64,000 nucleotides of DNA, taken from positions 11,550,030-11,614,029 of the forward strand of contig JAKZAP010000016.1 of NCBI GenBank assembly GCA_023053575.1. Direction: 5' to 3'. The notes under the pieces are model-generated. The model saw only the letters and a program-made list of their open reading frames with translations. It was not told the origin of the DNA and searched no databases. Source of the stretch: Branchinecta lynchi. Taxonomy: Eukaryota; Arthropoda; Branchiopoda; Anostraca; Branchinectidae. A program made the translations under genes and the position numbers. The stretch's first letter is position 1; each line of letters opens with the position of its first letter. This document shows, one piece after another, positions 1 through 11,695 of this stretch.

Positions 1-430
1 CTCCCCATATCGGGCGCTTCCGACCCGCACCGCTAGATGACCCAGCGGTCGCATCGAGTCGTGGCTTCATCTTGAGTCTTGGGTGGGGAGGGGGGGGGGG
101 GTCTAGACATTTCAAGTACTAGAATGCTTATGAGATGACTCCTTTAAGCATCGTCCAAATAGATATAACTGTTGAATAGCGCTATACGCAATATTCACGG
201 CTTAATACACACGCCTGTTCAAATAGGAACTCAAGAGGTTCTTATCAATGCCGCGTTCGGTGTTGCCCCTTGATACAATGTTTCGAGCTATCAAAATATC
301 AGAAAAGGTTTTTAGTATTACTTGAAGTATACGAGTACAATTTGACGCACATCGTATTGTAAACAAGCTATCAAATTCACGGATGGACAGCATTGATCAT
401 CCAACTAACAACACGCAGTCGTAACAAAAC
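1..430. other. no gene recognised
   Basis: I see only short ORFs and a G-rich run near 85-102. No repeat family found elsewhere in the window was recognised here. Confidence 0.5.
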
Positions 431-1323
431 AAACAAGACCAAAGGGGTCGATGGGATCCCAAAAATCTAAGATTTGAACCAGACAATTGGGTCTTGTCTT
501 CGCAAGATCTAGTCTTCGACATATCTATTTTGACGATACTGACCAAAACTTCCTGCTTTACTTCTGCCAAATTTACGGTTTAGCCTGAATTCCGAGCGAA
601 CTACTAGTCCAGCAAAAAAGAAAATTCAGAAAGGAATCCAGCGTATCTCCTTCTCCCCCCTATAAAGAACATCTAATCAACTTTAAATAAAACTTTGACT
701 TAAAAAAATGTGGGTACAACCGGATTCCGGACTAATTATACGTCCGGGTAAAAAATTATTGTCATATACAGACTTAGCGTCTCTTCTTACCTCTAAATCT
801 ATCATCTAATCAACTTCAGATAAACTTTTGCTTTTAACATATTTCCAGTTTTGGCCGGATTCCAGGCGAACTAGTTGTCCGGCGAGAAAATGGTTTTCAC
901 CATCATGTTCAGCATGTCTTCTTACCCCTAAATCAAACATTTGATCAACTTCAAATGAAAATTTTACTTTTAACCAACTTTCCGGTTTTTGCCGGATTCC
1001 GTACTAACTACGTGTCCGGCGAGAAAATGATTTTCACCATCGTGCTCAGCATATCTTCTTACCCCTAATCCACTATCAGATTAGCTGTTTAAAAATATTT
1101 GGTTTGTCTCTTAATTTGAACCCCCTCCCCCACCCCTAAATATAGGGGTACAGGGCCCATCTACGAACTCGACTTTACTCTTGACCCAAAGAATCGTCAC
1201 ACCAAGTTTCATCAACAGATCTCATTCCCTTCGAGAGTTACCGTGCTCACAGACGGACGGACAGACGGACAACTTTTGCGACGTCATATGTATCCCTCCA
1301 GTTACGTTTTGGGATCCCAAAAA
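431..1323 (+). mobile_element. C element 1
   Basis: It starts AACAAGACCAAAGG with GGGATCCC just inside. It then holds several copies of the core unit built on GCCGGATTCCGG, GTCCGGCGAGAAAATG and TTCAGCATGTCTTCTTACCC. The 3' part carries the family-typical ACCCCTAAAT tract and GAGAGTTACCGTGCTCAC, then a CAGACGGACGGA run, and it ends GTTTTGGGATCCC. The short ORF at 1181-1462 lies across this tail and is not a gene. No transposase is coded. Confidence 0.85.
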
Positions 1324-2074
1324 GTGTTCTTTTGAAGAAAAGTTGCTCTTTAACTTCCGACAAAGTAGAAGTTTAGTGCTTCCCGTGGCAACTCTGACGA
1401 CACCACTCCTCTCATCGGCCCGCAGCTGGAACCAACCAAACGATCTGGTTGGCTATGCATAAGGGAGAATAGAGCGGAGCTCTATTTTCCTTATTCGCCT
1501 TATTACAACGCGCCCCGAGGAAAAGAAGAATTTGTAATACACCGCCGTAATACATCTTATAACATCTATTTGAATAATGCTTCACTGTCTGGAATAAGAC
1601 CAGGACACTGGTTATTTAATCGAAGAGAATCACCGGCCGAACTTTCGGACCTATGACTAGTAATGACTACAGACTCGATCCATTTTTACACCAAATCTGA
1701 TAGGTTGTTATGACGTTGCTAGCTGAAATCTTCTCCAACCAACGAAGTTACCTGCAGGGAGGCGGTCATGCCCGAGGTCAGGCCAAGGCGGTAGTAATTT
1801 TAGGAGGGCCTCGACCTATAGGCATACCAGTAAAATTCAGCCTTAATATGTTTAGGGTGAAATAAACCCACAGAAAATACCAAGGTTTCTGTAGTGCTTC
1901 AGCTGCAGTTCATCAGCACAAGAGTAGATCAAAAACCTAAACAAACTTCAAAGTACCTTGCCACGAGTACATTCGCCTGACCGATATTTGTCAACTTTCA
2001 TACCTTATTTTATGTTCCATTTTAGCCATTGATGCTAACTTATTTATTTCCCATTTTACCTCTTGATGCGTGAC
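1324..2074. other. no gene recognised
   Basis: This is unique-looking AT-rich sequence without a convincing ORF or a repeat shared with the rest of the window. Confidence 0.45.
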
Positions 2075-2262
2075 TTGACAAAACCTCTCTGGGACCCATG
2101 GTCATTCTTATCTGAAGGGTTTTGCTTAAAAGTGATCAGAACAAACCCACGAATTGACAAATTCCTTACTTTATTCTCTGACCCAGCCTTGCAAGTGCCA
2201 TATGAGCCTCCAGCTCTTGGTTTTTCACACTCGAGCCATTCACAACTTTTTTTTTTTTATTC
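2075..2262 (-). repeat. interspersed repeat F, copy 1 (inverted)
   Basis: Its reverse complement matches 10195-10345: both contain GAGCTGGAGGCTCATATGGC or a close variant, CACTTGCAA and a GACCATGGGTCC or GATCATGGGTCC block. The 104-residue ORF over it is therefore repeat-derived rather than a gene. Confidence 0.7.
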
Positions 2263-3317
2263 ACTGGTTAGGATCCCTTTTCTGGACCTCCGCAGAACTT
2301 ATTTAAATATCTTTGCGACAGAAAATAGTTATCAATTAAATGTTCTTAAGTGGAACAGTGTTGCTACTTTTCTTTGAGAAAGCCAGTAATGCTTGGCCGC
2401 GTAAGAACTGCAACATTCTGGTCTCTACGGAACTCAGTCCTTTTAAAAACTAGTAATGCGAAATCTCGTCTTTTTCAGCTTCACAATCGTATGTTTTCCC
2501 TTTTTCCTTTGACAAATCATAGAGACCAGTGGCAACGCTGACGTGAACAACCCTCGCGAGATTGCGATTATACTCTATCTGACTAAGTCCGAAACAGGCA
2601 AATAAACCTCGGGAAGAGGAAACGCCACCAAAACGAACCTTTTAAATTGATTCAAATTCTCTGTAAACAAATCAGCAACGTTAGTGTGTTGTCGTGACGT
2701 TTCTAGCTCTTCGCTGAGCAAACGGCGATTCTTCACCCCCGAAGAGTTCGTCATCAAGAGTACTATCCTTAAGCAAACCATCCAACAGGTCTGACCTTTA
2801 AAAATTATCAAGATTCGCCTTACCAAAGCTGGGAGAAAAGACCCCGAGTTAGCAGCTGCTTACAGGAATATCCGCTGACAAATACTGTATCCGGTATCAC
2901 GGTCCTTTCCACAGTAGGGGGACAATCAGGACTGACGAGACTACCGAAGGAAGAAAAATCTCGTGTGAAAAAGTACCATATCTTGCGCCAGCACAACTGT
3001 TCCCGAGTGGGATCGCAAGCGCACCACGGGGATACGCACATAGATCACTGAGGGGCCGGCAGCTCAAAAAGTGATTTCAGTACTTACTGCATATCGTACT
3101 TATTCATACGCAGTTTTGAAGCTGAAATTTTACTAGTTACAATTTAACTAATAGATTCTGAGGCCCTTTCATCGGAGGTCGTAGCTGACAGCTTGAAAAA
3201 AATGGCTGCGGATTTCCATAGATGAGCCAAACAAATGTCAACTATTATAACTCTGAGAAACACAACAGACAAGTTTCGAGAATATCCAGAAAGTGAACCG
3301 GGTACTGAATACCAGAC
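2263..3317. other. no gene recognised
   Basis: Several short ORFs lie on both strands (up to 83 residues), but none shows a recognisable motif or splice structure. A T-rich run lies near 2250. Confidence 0.45.
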
Positions 3318-3620
3318 ACTTGGCCTACTTTACGTCGCTGAGCACGCCCAAACTCGTGGTCACTGGTTCGAGTCTCGGTGGTGCCTACCTTTTGGTTTGG
3401 GGCGGGGGTTGTGGCGTAACCATGTACGACAAGCTTCAAACGGGTCCTGGATTCAAACGGGTACCTGGAGAAGTCTGGGAACGGTGAGTGGAAGGACCGA
3501 AAGCACCAGGATGACTAGCCCCCATCCGCCCATTGCAGTTCCTGGCTGAGGGGAGAGAATCGGAGATCAGCACCGCCAGTTAGGCCTGTATATGCTGATC
3601 CCCTTCTTTCTTTCTTTTTT
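3318..3620 (+). mobile_element. tRNA-derived SINE, copy 1
   Basis: The polymerase III B box is visible as GGTCACTGGTTCGAGTCTCG. After it come a body with GGTTTGGGGCGGGGG and GGTACCTGGAGAAGTC, and a 3' part with CTGGCTGAGGGGAGAGA and CAGCACCGCCAG. It ends in a CTTTCTTTCTTTTTT tail. The 5' tRNA part is degenerate. Its partner, with an intact A box, lies in reverse at 62341-62638. The ORFs of 64-104 residues on both strands here are by-products of the SINE. Confidence 0.85.
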
Positions 3621-5227
3621 ACTGTTCGGTCACAGAATACTACGGTTAGATACTAATGCAGAGTGTATGAACGAATTTATTGCACGATCTCCCTTTTCCG
3701 AGTTTTTGTGAGAAGTCAATGAACTTGGAAAAAGGCTTAAAACAGCCAATGCCGTGCATAATTTGTTAATAGCAGAGCCTGGTTTCGCAGTCTTCAAATA
3801 GTTTTGAATCTTGGAACACAAACAGTGAATAGTGCGAGGTGTGCTTTAAGTGTTGCTTCTGCCCAAGCTGACTGCAAATCACGTCTGATGGAACGAATAA
3901 ATCAGGATTTGTTTAGCAGGTTCACATTTATATACTTACGTCATGAAGAGGAGCCTTTCCAAGAATAGCCGACATATCGCTGGAATAAAATCTCAGTTGA
4001 CTTACGCATTACGCGCCATCAAGTTAGTGCCGAGGATCTGACGGTAGTACACCATCACGCCCTGCCAATAGCCCCTCGAAGATTTCCGGAAGAGGTTCAT
4101 CTGACAGAGCGGAACAGAAGGATAAGTCTCCAATATATAAAGGAAATGGTTAGTATGATGACCTTTCTGGTTCGTATGACACTCCGATCTCAGATCGAAC
4201 GAGGCAACGGCCAAGGCCCAAGAGAGCGCTGGTGCGAAATAGCAGGTGTAGCCGACGTGTTCTTCTTAAGCCGATTAAGCGTCCCACCATTAGTAGATGT
4301 TCAAAACTGCCAATAATAAGTGGGACACCTGAAGTTGTATTATATTCGATACTGAAAGTTTAACTGAATAGCAAGCTTATCTTTACCTATTGAAGGTGTT
4401 GTTGGAGGCACGAAATAGTATAAACTTAATTGGTCATAACACTTTATTTCTAAGTGAAAAGGTGTTATTCTTGAAAGTGTTATGCGCTATCTGTTATGAA
4501 ACTTCTGACAGTGTGTCGACTATGCTCGGAGTCTAGTGTTCCGGAGGAATCGAAAAAGAAACTCACTATTACAAACAAAAGGATGCGTGCCTATCCCTCG
4601 TTTCACAGATGACACCCAGTATTGCCGCGAGTTCTTCACAGGTTTCCAACTTCTCAGTAAGTTTCTAGCTGCCACAAAATTTACCGCAGGATATCGCACT
4701 TATTCCAATAATGTTACAAAACTCAGTGAACTTCAAGTAATTCACGAAAAAAAATGCCGGAACTCCGGAACTAAAACTCCGGAAAAAAATGCCGGAACTC
4801 CACGAACGAATGACGGATTTCTTAGAACTTCTCGTGACATACTTAGTTATTTTTCTCAATTTTCAGTCATTCCGTTTCTAAGAGACTGAAAAACTGGTGA
4901 AGGCAACAATTCAATGCAGAAATTACGACATGTGCAACCGGTTTAGCAGCAGACAAAATTTACCGCCAGAATGTCAGAGTTTCAGCCCGAGAGAAGTGGT
5001 AATAGTGCTAACGTTGACCGGGTTAAAATTACAAATATTCTATAGTAGTCGTTAGTTAACAGAAGAAATCAACTTAAACTTCTTAGTCCATCGATGATTA
5101 TTTTTATTCCCATTTTCTTTACTTTCTCAGTTACTTTGGTTTTAATACCACACAAGGGTTATGACTCTTAGGGTGGAGTCTGGTACACCTAAATAGTTGG
5201 GACAAGTTATCCGACGCTTTAAACTTG
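3621..5227. other. no gene recognised; small repeat fragments
   Basis: Around 4485-4515 the phrase CTATCTGTTATGAAACTTC is the terminal motif of the palindromic P elements, so a degenerate P end may lie here. Positions 4750-4805 hold a short internal repeat of AATGCCGGAACTCC. Otherwise nothing was recognised. Confidence 0.4.
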
Positions 5228-6618
5228 GTTTACACTGCTGCTTCGTGTGCGACACGATTTTTTCTTTGATGTTTCGACGCGCGACAGATTCGCACAGACG
5301 TTCCGGGATCGATTAAAATCAGGAAAGGAAAGGCAAGAGAAAAGCAGGAAAGAATACTAAAACCAGGAAGGGCAAACTAAAACGAGGAAAGAATTACCAG
5401 GAATCGAGGATTCGAAAAACTGGCAAGCCTTTCCTCTGTTTAGTATCCGTGAGGGGTCGGCAAGTTCCATTTGTTAAAGATCACCTTTTCCTCCGTTTAG
5501 TATTCGAAAAAACTGGCAAGCCTTTCCTAGTATCCAACGAGGGACTAAAAGGAGGAAAATGTGAACTTTTACAAGCGTAATTTGCCCACACCTCACGAGA
5601 TACTAAACAGAGGAAAAGCACGGCACAGCTTGCCAGTTTTTTTTAATACTAAAAGGCGAACTTTTACAAATGATAGTTGCTGACCCCTCACGGGATACTA
5701 AACAGAGGACAGGCTTGCCAGTTTTTTAGAATTCCTAATTTCTTTCGTCGTTTTGGTACTGTCCGTGACAAGCTACTAAAACCAGGAAAGTAATGGTAGA
5801 CTTGAAATGTCTTAGTTGCCGACCCCTCGCTGGACTCATGATCGCCTACCGACAAGGTACTAAAAGGAGGAAAAGGTGAACTCTTACAAATGTAAGTTGC
5901 CGACCCCTCACGAGAAACTAAAATGAGGAAAAGCACGGCACAGCGTGCCAGTTTTTATCGACTACTAAAAGGAGGAAAAGGTGAACTGTTACAAATGTAA
6001 TTTTCCGACCCCTCACGGGATACTAAACAGAGGTAAGGCTTGCCAGTTTTTCGAATCCTCGATTCCTGCTAATTCTTTCCTCTTAGTTTGCCCTTCCTGG
6101 TTTTAGTATTCTTTCCTGGTTTTCTCTTGCCTTTCCTTTCCTGCTTTTAGTCGATCCCAGACGTTCCCACTATCACGCAGACGCAAATGGAAAACGAAAT
6201 TTTTTGACGAGATTATTCTGCAAAAGGACAAAGAAACCCTTGGGGAAACACAGTCTGAAGATGCTGGGAGATTACCCATCTGAATACCAACCATCATTAG
6301 GAAATTTTCTGTCAAACCCCATATGTCATCTTGTTCAAAACAGGTTAATACAAGTTTATTCACAAGATATTTTGCATTCAGCCGTCTTAGGATTACAGTC
6401 AGACCAAGATAGAGCAATGTTTAGTCTTGAAAATTTACTAGTCTTTGTTTTTTCTTTTCTTTCCCTCAAGAATCGCATGCGTTATGTCGGATCGGTTGAA
6501 ATATTTCAACGCATCCGACACTGCGACAAAACGCAAAGTTCTGCGTTACTTGTCGCACGATCTTTGTCGTATCTTGCAAGACGCAGAATTTTGCGAGAAA
6601 TCGCAACAGTGTGAACCA
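5228..6618. other. possible older inverted-repeat element around the 5305-6158 insertion
   Basis: The left side reads GGTTTACACTGCTGC (from 5229) and the reverse complement of the right side near 6603-6618 reads GGTTCACACTGTTGC. Both are followed by sequences rich in GCGACA and CGCA motifs. This suggests that the Mutator-like element landed in an older inverted-repeat element. I could not find a target duplication, so this is tentative. Confidence 0.35.
5305..6158. mobile_element. Mutator-like foldback element with long terminal inverted repeats
   Basis: The 854-bp element starts GGGATCGATTAAAATCAGG and ends with the inverted counterpart CCTGCTTTTAGTCGATCCC. The inverted arms continue for about 130 bp (5305-5435 against 6030-6158). 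The flanking 9-bp target duplication AGACGTTCC is perfect (5296-5304 and 6159-6167). The interior is made of inverted and direct copies of a block with AAAACTGGCAAGCC, CAGAGGAAAAG and GACCCCTCACGGGATAC. Long inverted arms plus a 9-bp duplication fit Mutator-like elements. There is no coding capacity, so it is non-autonomous. Confidence 0.75.
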
Positions 6619-7078
6619 TGGGTTACGCAGCATTCTTCAGGCTGGCATACTCGTTTACCAGCTGGGACTTCCACATCTCGTTTCAAAGAACCATGCCACA
6701 GTATTTATGGAGAAACCAAGCGCATTGGGAAGGATCTGAAGGACTTAATATCTTTCCCAGGCGTCACGACGTTTCAATCCCAGCGACAATTCAGGATAGC
6801 AAACGACAAACCAACAAGTTTCTACTTTTCTACTACGGAAATCGTCTAGGAAATTTCTAAGGCGCGGTGACAACAAGGAAATATCTCTGTCGCAACGCTC
6901 CCTCCAAAGCAACAGCATGACAAGCCGTCAGAACATTCATTCTTTTTCTGTCACTTTGTTATTGTTAGTAACTTACGCCAGCATTAGACGGAGTTAAAGA
7001 ATTAACAACAAAAACAAGAACCAAACAAAAAACAGATCAAAAGATCAACCGAGTCCCTCCACTTCCGTCACATCTAAA
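6619..7078. other. no gene recognised
   Basis: The overlapping ORFs at 6445-6860 show no conserved motif. The first part is continuous with the GCGACA-rich repeat sequence. Confidence 0.4.
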
Positions 7079-7196
7079 GGTGGTCCTCCACTGGCAATCG
7101 TAAGTCTGTCGTAACCGTGCTCATCCGGACCTGGCGTGAAACCGCCAAAATGGCCGCTTACGACACTCCCGACAGCTTGCGATTGGAGGACCCACT
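7079..7196. mobile_element. short inverted-repeat MITE, family L copy 1
   Basis: It starts GGTGGTCCTCCACTGGCAAT, has GTCCGGACC-like and AAAATGGCCGCT core motifs, and ends GCGATTGGAGGACCCACT. The termini are inverted repeats. A second copy with the same layout lies at 16171-16320. The class is not assignable from this alone. Confidence 0.65.
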
Positions 7197-7891
7197 GAAC
7201 ACGAACCGTTGTCTGTCCTCCATTGTCAATCAGGACGACCGTCTCCTAGCGGTGTCGGTCTAGTTGCGTTTTTGATCGAAGTTTTGTTCGCCGTTCGCTT
7301 AGCCGGTTGCTTAATTCCCGTTTTTGATCGCCGTCGAAGTTCACCGTTTGCTTAATTAGTGTTTTTACGACTCCGGCGATCCTCGCCAGGTCGACATTTC
7401 TTCGACGATTCAAGCAAACTTCGAACTTGCTAGCGCACGAAGTTCGACGGTCAGAGTTTGAAGGACGAAGGAACTGTGACCGGCGACCAAAAAACGGTAT
7501 TTAAGCAGATACCTTTGAGGTTGAAGGGAACTTCAAACTTCGATCAAAAACGCAACTTCTGCCAACTTTTTGGAGGTCTACGTCTCTGGAAGCCTCCTCC
7601 GAACCCGTCATCCCCTCGAACATACGACGTCCATGCTTGACAGACACTGAGGACCAGTTTACTCATCATCTGAAGCGTCAAGAGCTGGGGAGGCCAATAC
7701 CGTAAATCAAGTACCTCGGCTATTGTCCAGCAATCTTTGTATTATGTCAAGATAAGCGCTTCGAGGCCATGAATCAACAGTCAGGCAAAAAGGACATAAA
7801 GACGAGATGGATTATCGGCATGATGGCAACATGGGTAGAAAAAAAAAATAATGACTGCAAGAGCTGGAACTCGGAAACATAGTGGCCAGAC
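7197..7891. other. no gene recognised
   Basis: The region is rich in CGACG, GATCGAAG and TTCGACG motifs and has loosely repeated phrases such as GTTTTTGATCG. No supported ORF was found. Confidence 0.4.
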
Positions 7892-8138
7892 CAGTGGTGT
7901 CACGTATGGGGAGGGGAGGAGGGACACCCCTCCCCCCGGATGTTGTCGGCCAGTCGGTAAAAAAATAGCCGAGTCGGCGAGAAGCGCCGCGAATTTTCGT
8001 AAAAATAGTCGATTTTTTTCTGTCTTAAAAACAGTTTTTTTTTCCTGCAAAAACAGTCGGTAAAAATGACCAGCCACTCGGTAAATACCTTACCCCCCCC
8101 CCCAAAAAAAAAAAAAAAATTGGCTAGTACCGTCTTTG
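7892..8138. mobile_element. degenerate hAT-like MITE, G-run family
   Basis: It starts CAGTGGTGTCACGTATGGGG, has G and C homopolymer stretches near its ends, and internal AACAGTCGGTAAAAATGACC. That internal phrase is shared with the clear hAT-like MITE at 14896-15142. The ends are degenerate, and the putative 8-bp flanks (GGCCAGAC and GTCCAAAT) match at only five positions. Confidence 0.5.
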
Positions 8139-9098
8139 GTCCAAATGACCCATATTTATGAACCGTTATTTGTTCTTGCCCATACTAAGGAGCTACAGTT
8201 GTTTCTTCACACTGTCATAGAAGCCACTAGTTTACCTCCCGACTTGAATGAGCTATGCCAGCGTCTGCAGAACCCCTCCTGTCCTGCGAAACGAATTTCT
8301 GGTGCGTATGAATGTATGTATGTATGTATATTCTTTATAACCCGTTGCATTCAAACTGAACAAGAACGGAGTAAATGGAAGAAAAAGAAATAAAGAACAA
8401 AAGAGAGAAACGACAAAATGTATACTGCACTACAGATAAAGTAAAACACAAATGGCGAGTTAATCAGTGGTCATCCATTGGGCACAAAGTACTGGTAACC
8501 ACGGGTGTGCGGCCGTTCCAAGAACTTTCTGGATTAACTTAGCTACAGCCTCGTTGGGTTCTACCATGCTGAATTTTCTTATTAGGTACCTGTTGCGTGT
8601 CCACGGTGGCATTTTTAGCAAATATTTTGGGTAACGAAAATAAAGCGAAAATAATATCTTCCTTGTCCTTTTCAAGCGTTGTACCCAGCTTAACTCGCTT
8701 TGTAATCGACCTTTGCCACTGTCCTGGGTACACGTTTCGCGGGTCTCTTGTCATTTGAATTCTGATGGCTTTTCCATCATGTTTACAAATCCTATGCCTT
8801 CTTTCCACTTGTAGTCGAAGTTTGACCCACAATCATGCACATAACCTTGTCTCTCGCTTTTGGACTATAAGGCTTATTCTTGTTGTCCAATCAGACCTAA
8901 CTTTAGCAACTATTCACTCCCTCGGAGGCCCGTTCAGAAATCAGTTCACAGCAAACGCTTAAGGCGCAGGATAGCTGGGGTAATGGCCCAGCACAACTGG
9001 GGTATAGGAAAAAAAAAAAGAAGAAGAAGAAGAAAGCAAGAAGCATGATTGAATGAGACAAAAAAATAGTTTCACAGAAGTCCATGGTTTGGTAGCAC
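8139..9098. other. no gene recognised
   Basis: There is a short TGTATG repeat near 8312-8330 and an A/G-rich run near 9009-9040. ORFs on both strands are under 100 residues and carry no motif. Confidence 0.45.
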
Positions 9099-9515
9099 TT
9101 TTTGGGATCCCAAAACGTAAGTGGAGGGATACCTATGACATCGCAAAAGTTGTCCGTCCGTGCGTCCGTCTGTCCGTCTGTAAGCACGATAACTCTCGAA
9201 CGGAATGAGATATTTTGATGAAACTTGGTGTGAGGATTGGTTGGGTCATCGGACCAGTCAAGTTCGTAGATGGGCTTTGTAGCCCTACATTTAGGGGTGG
9301 GGGAGGGGGTTCAAATTAAGGGGCAAACAAAATATTTTGAAACAGCTAATTTGATAGTCGATTATGGAGTAAGAAGACATGCTGAACACGATGGTGAAAA
9401 TCATTTTGTCATCGGACAAGTAGTACGCCCGGAATCCGGCCGAAACCGGAAAGTTTGTTAAAAGTAAAAGTTTTATTTGAAGTTGATTAAATGTTCGATT
9501 TAGGGGTAGGTATAC
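9099..9515 (-). mobile_element. C element 2, truncated
   Basis: Read on the minus strand it is the 3' half of the family. The terminus TTTTGGGATCCCAAAA is at 9099-9116, next to GTCCGTCCGTGCGTCC and the AGTTATCGTGCTTAC complement. It includes the TAGGGGTGGGGGAGGGGG tract and one core unit with CCGGAATCCGGCCG. It stops after the first core unit near 9515. Confidence 0.8.
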
Positions 9516-9539
9516 TCTAAAGTAACGTTTTTTATATAT

Positions 9540-9700
9540 GCAACGCTGCCGGCCCTATGAACCAGTTTTCAGAATTTGCAAGTTTTCTAGTAAAGCGTTT
9601 CTCCTATAAACCGTTTTAGCGAATCCGTTTCAAGAGAAAACGTACCGCACAAAAATATGTTGCAGGAGAAAGCGTTTCTATTTGCAAAAGTGTTTCTTAG
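9540..9700. repeat. diverged CGTTT-rich repeat
   Basis: Phrases such as AAAGCGTTTCT and GAGAAAACGT recur here and resemble 15250-15410 (AAACGTTTTTG, AAAAACGTTT). The similarity is loose. Confidence 0.35.
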
Positions 9701-9704
9701 AAAA

Positions 9705-9900
9705 CTGGTTCAAAGGGCCAGCAGCGTTGCATCTTGAAGGGTTGCAGCTACATAATGTTTCATCGCAAAACTGGTTCAAAGGGCGGCAGCGTTGCATGCT
9801 AAAGGGTTGCAGCTACATACCGTTTCATCGAAAACTGGTTCAAAGGGCCGGCAGCGTTGCATGCTGAAGGATAGCAGCTACATAACGTTTCATCGGGAAT
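9705..9900 (+). repeat. tandem repeat, three units of about 64 bp
   Basis: Three units start with ACTGGTTCAAAGGG (about 9706, 9771 and 9834). Each continues with GCAGCGTTGCATG and GCAGCTACATA, then CGTTTCATCG. The units are about 90% alike. The short ORFs over it are repeat artefacts. Confidence 0.85.
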
Positions 9901-10194
9901 TCGTGCCAGAAGTACACGTGAGACATAGTAATGATCCGATGAAACACAAGCTTCCTTCTTCTGATTTGGATAGTCTTCTGCGCGATACATTAGTTAAGAG
10001 ACGATGAAAATCAATGACCGATGCAAACGTCTGACCTCCCCGTTTGAAAAAACGTGAGTTTTCTGAAAAGGCTTATTACTGCAGCAATCTCACAGAAATT
10101 CCTCTCCTATCCCTATCACCATTACCATTTATATACATGTATAGTCAACAACAATGACTTTATAAGCTAATATTTTATTCATCAAGAGTTTAGA

Positions 10195-10720
10195 AGACAA
10201 GAGCTAGAAGCTCATATGGCACTTGCAACGCTGTATCAGAGGATGAAAATAGGAATTTGCCAATTCGTGCGTTGTTTGTGTTCATTTGAAAGCAAACCCC
10301 TTGAGATAAGAATGATCATGGGTCCTTTGAAATCGTGAAAATGGATCGTTCTTAAAAACTATTTTATTTATGCATTTGGCTGTGATGATGCTCACTTTAA
10401 GAGCGATAGAACATTCATCCGTAACGAACACTCTTGCACAAATGATGATAAGCTCATCGAAATCATGAAAATATGTATTTTGCTCAAAATAATTGTTTTT
10501 AATTTACGGAAATCCCAAAACCCTTGAGGCAAAACGGATCATGGGCCCTTGGGGATCACGAATATAATTATATCTTTTGGTCAAAAGTGTTTTTTTTTAC
10601 TTTTCGGTAAGATATGTAATTTAAGGGTGCTAAAAATTCATTTCTTAGCAAAATCCTTGAGGCATAAACGATCATGGGCTAGTGAGGATCATGAAAAAGT
10701 ATATTTTGCTTTAATAGTAC
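10195..10720 (+). repeat. interspersed repeat F, copy 2, with internal tandem units
   Basis: The first part matches 2075-2262 in reverse. From 10297 the block AAACCCCTTGAG, then GATCATGGG, then GAAAAT or a similar phrase recurs at about 10297, 10517 and 10650, so a roughly 120-bp unit is repeated with drift. Confidence 0.65.
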
Positions 10721-10824
10721 TTCAAGGGATGGTCGAATCTGAGAAATGACAATTTCTAAGCCAATCTTGTTAAGTCTCTGATGTTCAAAGTCGATTTCCA
10801 TCGTCCTTGCGGATCTGGAATACC

Positions 10825-11695
10825 TTAACTCGCGGTGACCGGAATTTCGGACCCACACCCCCTACAACTCCCCCAAAGGTGCCCGAATCTGGTCCGGTAC
10901 TGTGGCGTATCTATGGCTTGTGCTTGCTCTTCCCGCCAAGTTTCATCGCTCCACTCTAAGGGTGTCACAAGATTTCCGGTTCTCCCCTCCAACCACCCCC
11001 ACCCCACATTCATGGGATCTGGTCGGAACTGACCTCGGAAATTTGAGATACGAGGCTTTTCCAAATATCAAGTTTCATTCAGATCCGATCACCCCTTCGA
11101 AAGTTATACATGCCTCAAGACTCCGGATCCCCCCCCCTCCCCACGATGGTCAGATTGGGAGACTGACTATTTTAATCCAATCACCTCAAGCCTCAAATAG
11201 TCAAGCCAATTTTCATCGTCTTAGCCCCCCCCCCTCCAGGGTCCGAATCTGGCCCGGTTCCGTCGCTGATGTATCTAGGGCATGTGCTTGTTCTTCCCAC
11301 CAAGTTTCATCCCAATCGCTCCAGTCTAATCTTGTCACAATATTTCCGGTTCTCCCCTCCGACTCCCCCCCCCCACATTCATCGGATCCGTTCAGGACTC
11401 GAAGTGGGAGATCTGAGACACGATATTGTTAACGTAAAGTTTCATTAAGATCCTATAACCCGTTCGAAAGTTATAGATGCCTCAACATTCCGGATTCTCC
11501 ATGCCTCCATTCCCCCCTCGGCGGTCGGATTGGGGAAGTGACTATTTCCAAGTTAGTTTGGTTGGGTCCCTTATATGCCTGCCAAGTTTCATCGTCCTAA
11601 CTTTCTGGAAGTACCCTAACTCGAGAACAGTCCGATCGACCAACAGACCAAAAACTGATCTGTATATGGCACTTGACCAAAGCTGCAAGTGACAT
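10825..11695 (+). repeat. tandem repeat, about 367-bp period, 2.3 units
   Basis: The phrase CCGAATCTGG recurs at about 10885 and 11250. Each time it is followed by CATGTGCTTG or GCTTGTGCTTG, CCAAGTTTCATC, TTTCCGGTTCTCCCCTCC and CCTTCGAAAGTTAT or a close variant. The 176-residue ORF at 10902-11432 follows this periodicity and is not a gene. The closing AACTCGAGAACAG and following bases resemble the tail logic of C elements but are not homologous to them. Confidence 0.75.

Noticed and set aside
2063..2377. 104-codon ORF as a gene
   Set aside because: Much of it is repeat F in reverse (compare 10195-10345).
3235..3549. protein-coding gene on the plus strand
   Set aside because: The frame lies over the SINE copy 1, including its B box.
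10902..11432. 176-codon plus-strand ORF as a gene
   Set aside because: It follows a 367-bp tandem repeat with proline-rich low-complexity translation and has no conserved domain.
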